Position numbers and translations under genes: made by a program. From JAEXNA01 sp050486105 (lineage in GTDB: Bacteria > Vulcanimicrobiota > Xenobia > Xenobiales > JADMJV01): 14,850 nt of DNA. Below, in pieces: positions 14,104 through 14,850 of this stretch (position 1 is its first letter; every line of letters starts with the position of its first letter). The notes below the pieces were generated by a model. The model saw only the letters and a list, made by a program, of their open reading frames with translations. It was not told the DNA's origin and made no database searches. Location: positions 1 through 14,850 of the forward strand of contig JBJHCR010000154.1 of assembly GCA_050486105.1 (NCBI GenBank), written 5' to 3'.

Positions 14104-14850
14104 CTACTTCCGTTGAAAGAATTGGGCTCTGAAGCCTTCTGAGATGGCAGCGACCACGAAGTCACCGGCGACGGCAATGTCGAAACCTCGAAGCTGCTCT
14201 TTGGTGTCTATCTCGGCCACCTTTTCGAGTTCGCCCCATTTGCGCTTTTTCTGGCCAGCATACCAAACGGTGAATCCCTCGGCTTTAGGAACCACCATCA
14301 GCAGATGAAGGTTTTTGTCGTCGTCCATGGCGCTTTCCACCTGGACATCCATAGTGCTGAAAGGCAGGGTTAGGGTTTCATCGGTGTCGTGTTTGAGATC
14401 GATTCCGTCACTGGTGAAGACCTCTACGGTGCGGTCCGAGCCCACTGCCAGTCGAGCCGGCCCAAACGGTCGAGAGCTCAGAGTGAAAAAGGACCCGAAT
14501 CGCCCTTTGATGGCAGTGCTCGCCATCTCGATCTTTCCGGTGAGCCCTCGGATGTGCGACGAAGCGATGCCCTGTCCGTCGTTGAACACCGCGATGAACC
14601 CGTCTTTTCCTAGAGCTGCAACGTCAGCCTTCATCGCTCCTGGAGTGTGTTCGCCTATTAGGGTTCCTTCGGGTCGAAGGCTGCTGCTGATGTCAATGTT
14701 GGCTGCTCGAATGTTGCCGAAATCGCGCACCCAGGCTAAGGCGAACTCTGGTCTGTTCATGCCCTGGCGTCCCTCGATGGCCACCCAAGTACCGCCGGAT
14801 TTCTCAGCCACGTAACTGTCCACCTCGACCGCCGGACCCCACTCCCACCC
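14104..14850 (-). CDS. C-terminal part of a protein of unknown function (partial)
   Basis: The frame is open from the window edge (14850, first visible residues GWEWGPAVEVDSY) to a stop at 14104, giving 248 residues. The true start lies outside; GTG 14823 is unlikely to be it because the frame upstream reads smoothly. The protein alternates short strands and turns (TWVAIEG, ADVAALGKDGFIAVFNDGQG, DRTVEVFTSDG, NLHLLMVVPKAEGFTVWYAG, DIAVAGDFVVAAISEG), a repeat rhythm of about 45-50 residues that suggests a beta-propeller. No catalytic motif or membrane segment is seen. It is separated by only 19 bases from the convergent NlpC/P60-like gene. The assignment is pattern-based only. Confidence 0.6.
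   Translation of the reverse strand, partial: GWEWGPAVEVDSYVAEKSGGTWVAIEGRQGMNRPEFALAWVRDFGNIRAANIDISSSLRPEGTLIGEHTPGAMKADVAALGKDGFIAVFNDGQGIASSHIRGLTGKIEMASTAIKGRFGSFFTLSSRPFGPARLAVGSDRTVEVFTSDGIDLKHDTDETLTLPFSTMDVQVESAMDDDKNLHLLMVVPKAEGFTVWYAGQKKRKWGELEKVAEIDTKEQLRGFDIAVAGDFVVAAISEGFRAQFFQRK

Noticed and set aside
1..14850. CRISPR array, tRNA or rRNA
   Set aside because: No regularly spaced repeats and no recognisable tRNA or rRNA segments were seen on either strand.

Overview
The window is bacterial: dense, mostly short-spaced genes with Shine-Dalgarno-like sites and no introns. The species is not identifiable from the sequence alone. Hand-counted 60-base samples give 36/60 G+C inside the pilus/secretion gene (10441-10500), but 23/60 (901-960) and 25/60 (2701-2760) inside the left-hand ATPase/HNH region. 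This suggests that the left region was acquired by transfer. A PilC/GspF-type inner membrane protein, secreted proteins with signal peptides and a probable selenoprotein point to a free-living bacterium, perhaps from an uncultured lineage (inference).

Left region (1-4230, + strand): the tail of a low-molecular-weight tyrosine-phosphatase-like protein. This is followed by a two-gene cassette of an ABC-type AAA ATPase (ends 2118) and an HNH nuclease of the PtuB/TIGR02646 type (2119-2775). That pairing is the hallmark of Septu anti-phage defence, here with no reverse transcriptase. Two unrecognised genes follow (2877-3497, and a secreted protein at 3526-4227).

Central region (4270-8755): a minus-strand beta-propeller-like protein, a decayed IS4-type transposase fragment, a minus-strand protein of unknown function with a C-terminal hydrophobic hairpin, a divergent Uma2-family putative nuclease, a 430-base stretch without a confident gene, and a minus-strand HAD-family phosphatase.

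8977-9669 is the most striking gene: an exported thioredoxin-like protein whose reading frame is interrupted once by TGA (9205-9207) and resumes in the same frame for 153 more codons. A hairpin 18-33 nt after the TGA fits the known bacterial SECIS geometry. I read it as a selenocysteine protein (Sec77).

Right region (9866-14850): a PilC/GspF gene on the minus strand, diverging from a stand-alone response-regulator receiver. Next is a tight two-gene operon: a glycerophosphodiester phosphodiesterase with a glycine-zipper hairpin inserted in its barrel and an unknown C-terminal domain, then a glycine-zipper protein ending in a permuted NlpC/P60 (YiiX/LRAT-like) cysteine hydrolase domain. The two glycine-rich modules suggest that both enzymes act at a membrane, probably on lipid substrates (inference). 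A partial minus-strand protein of unknown function closes the window.
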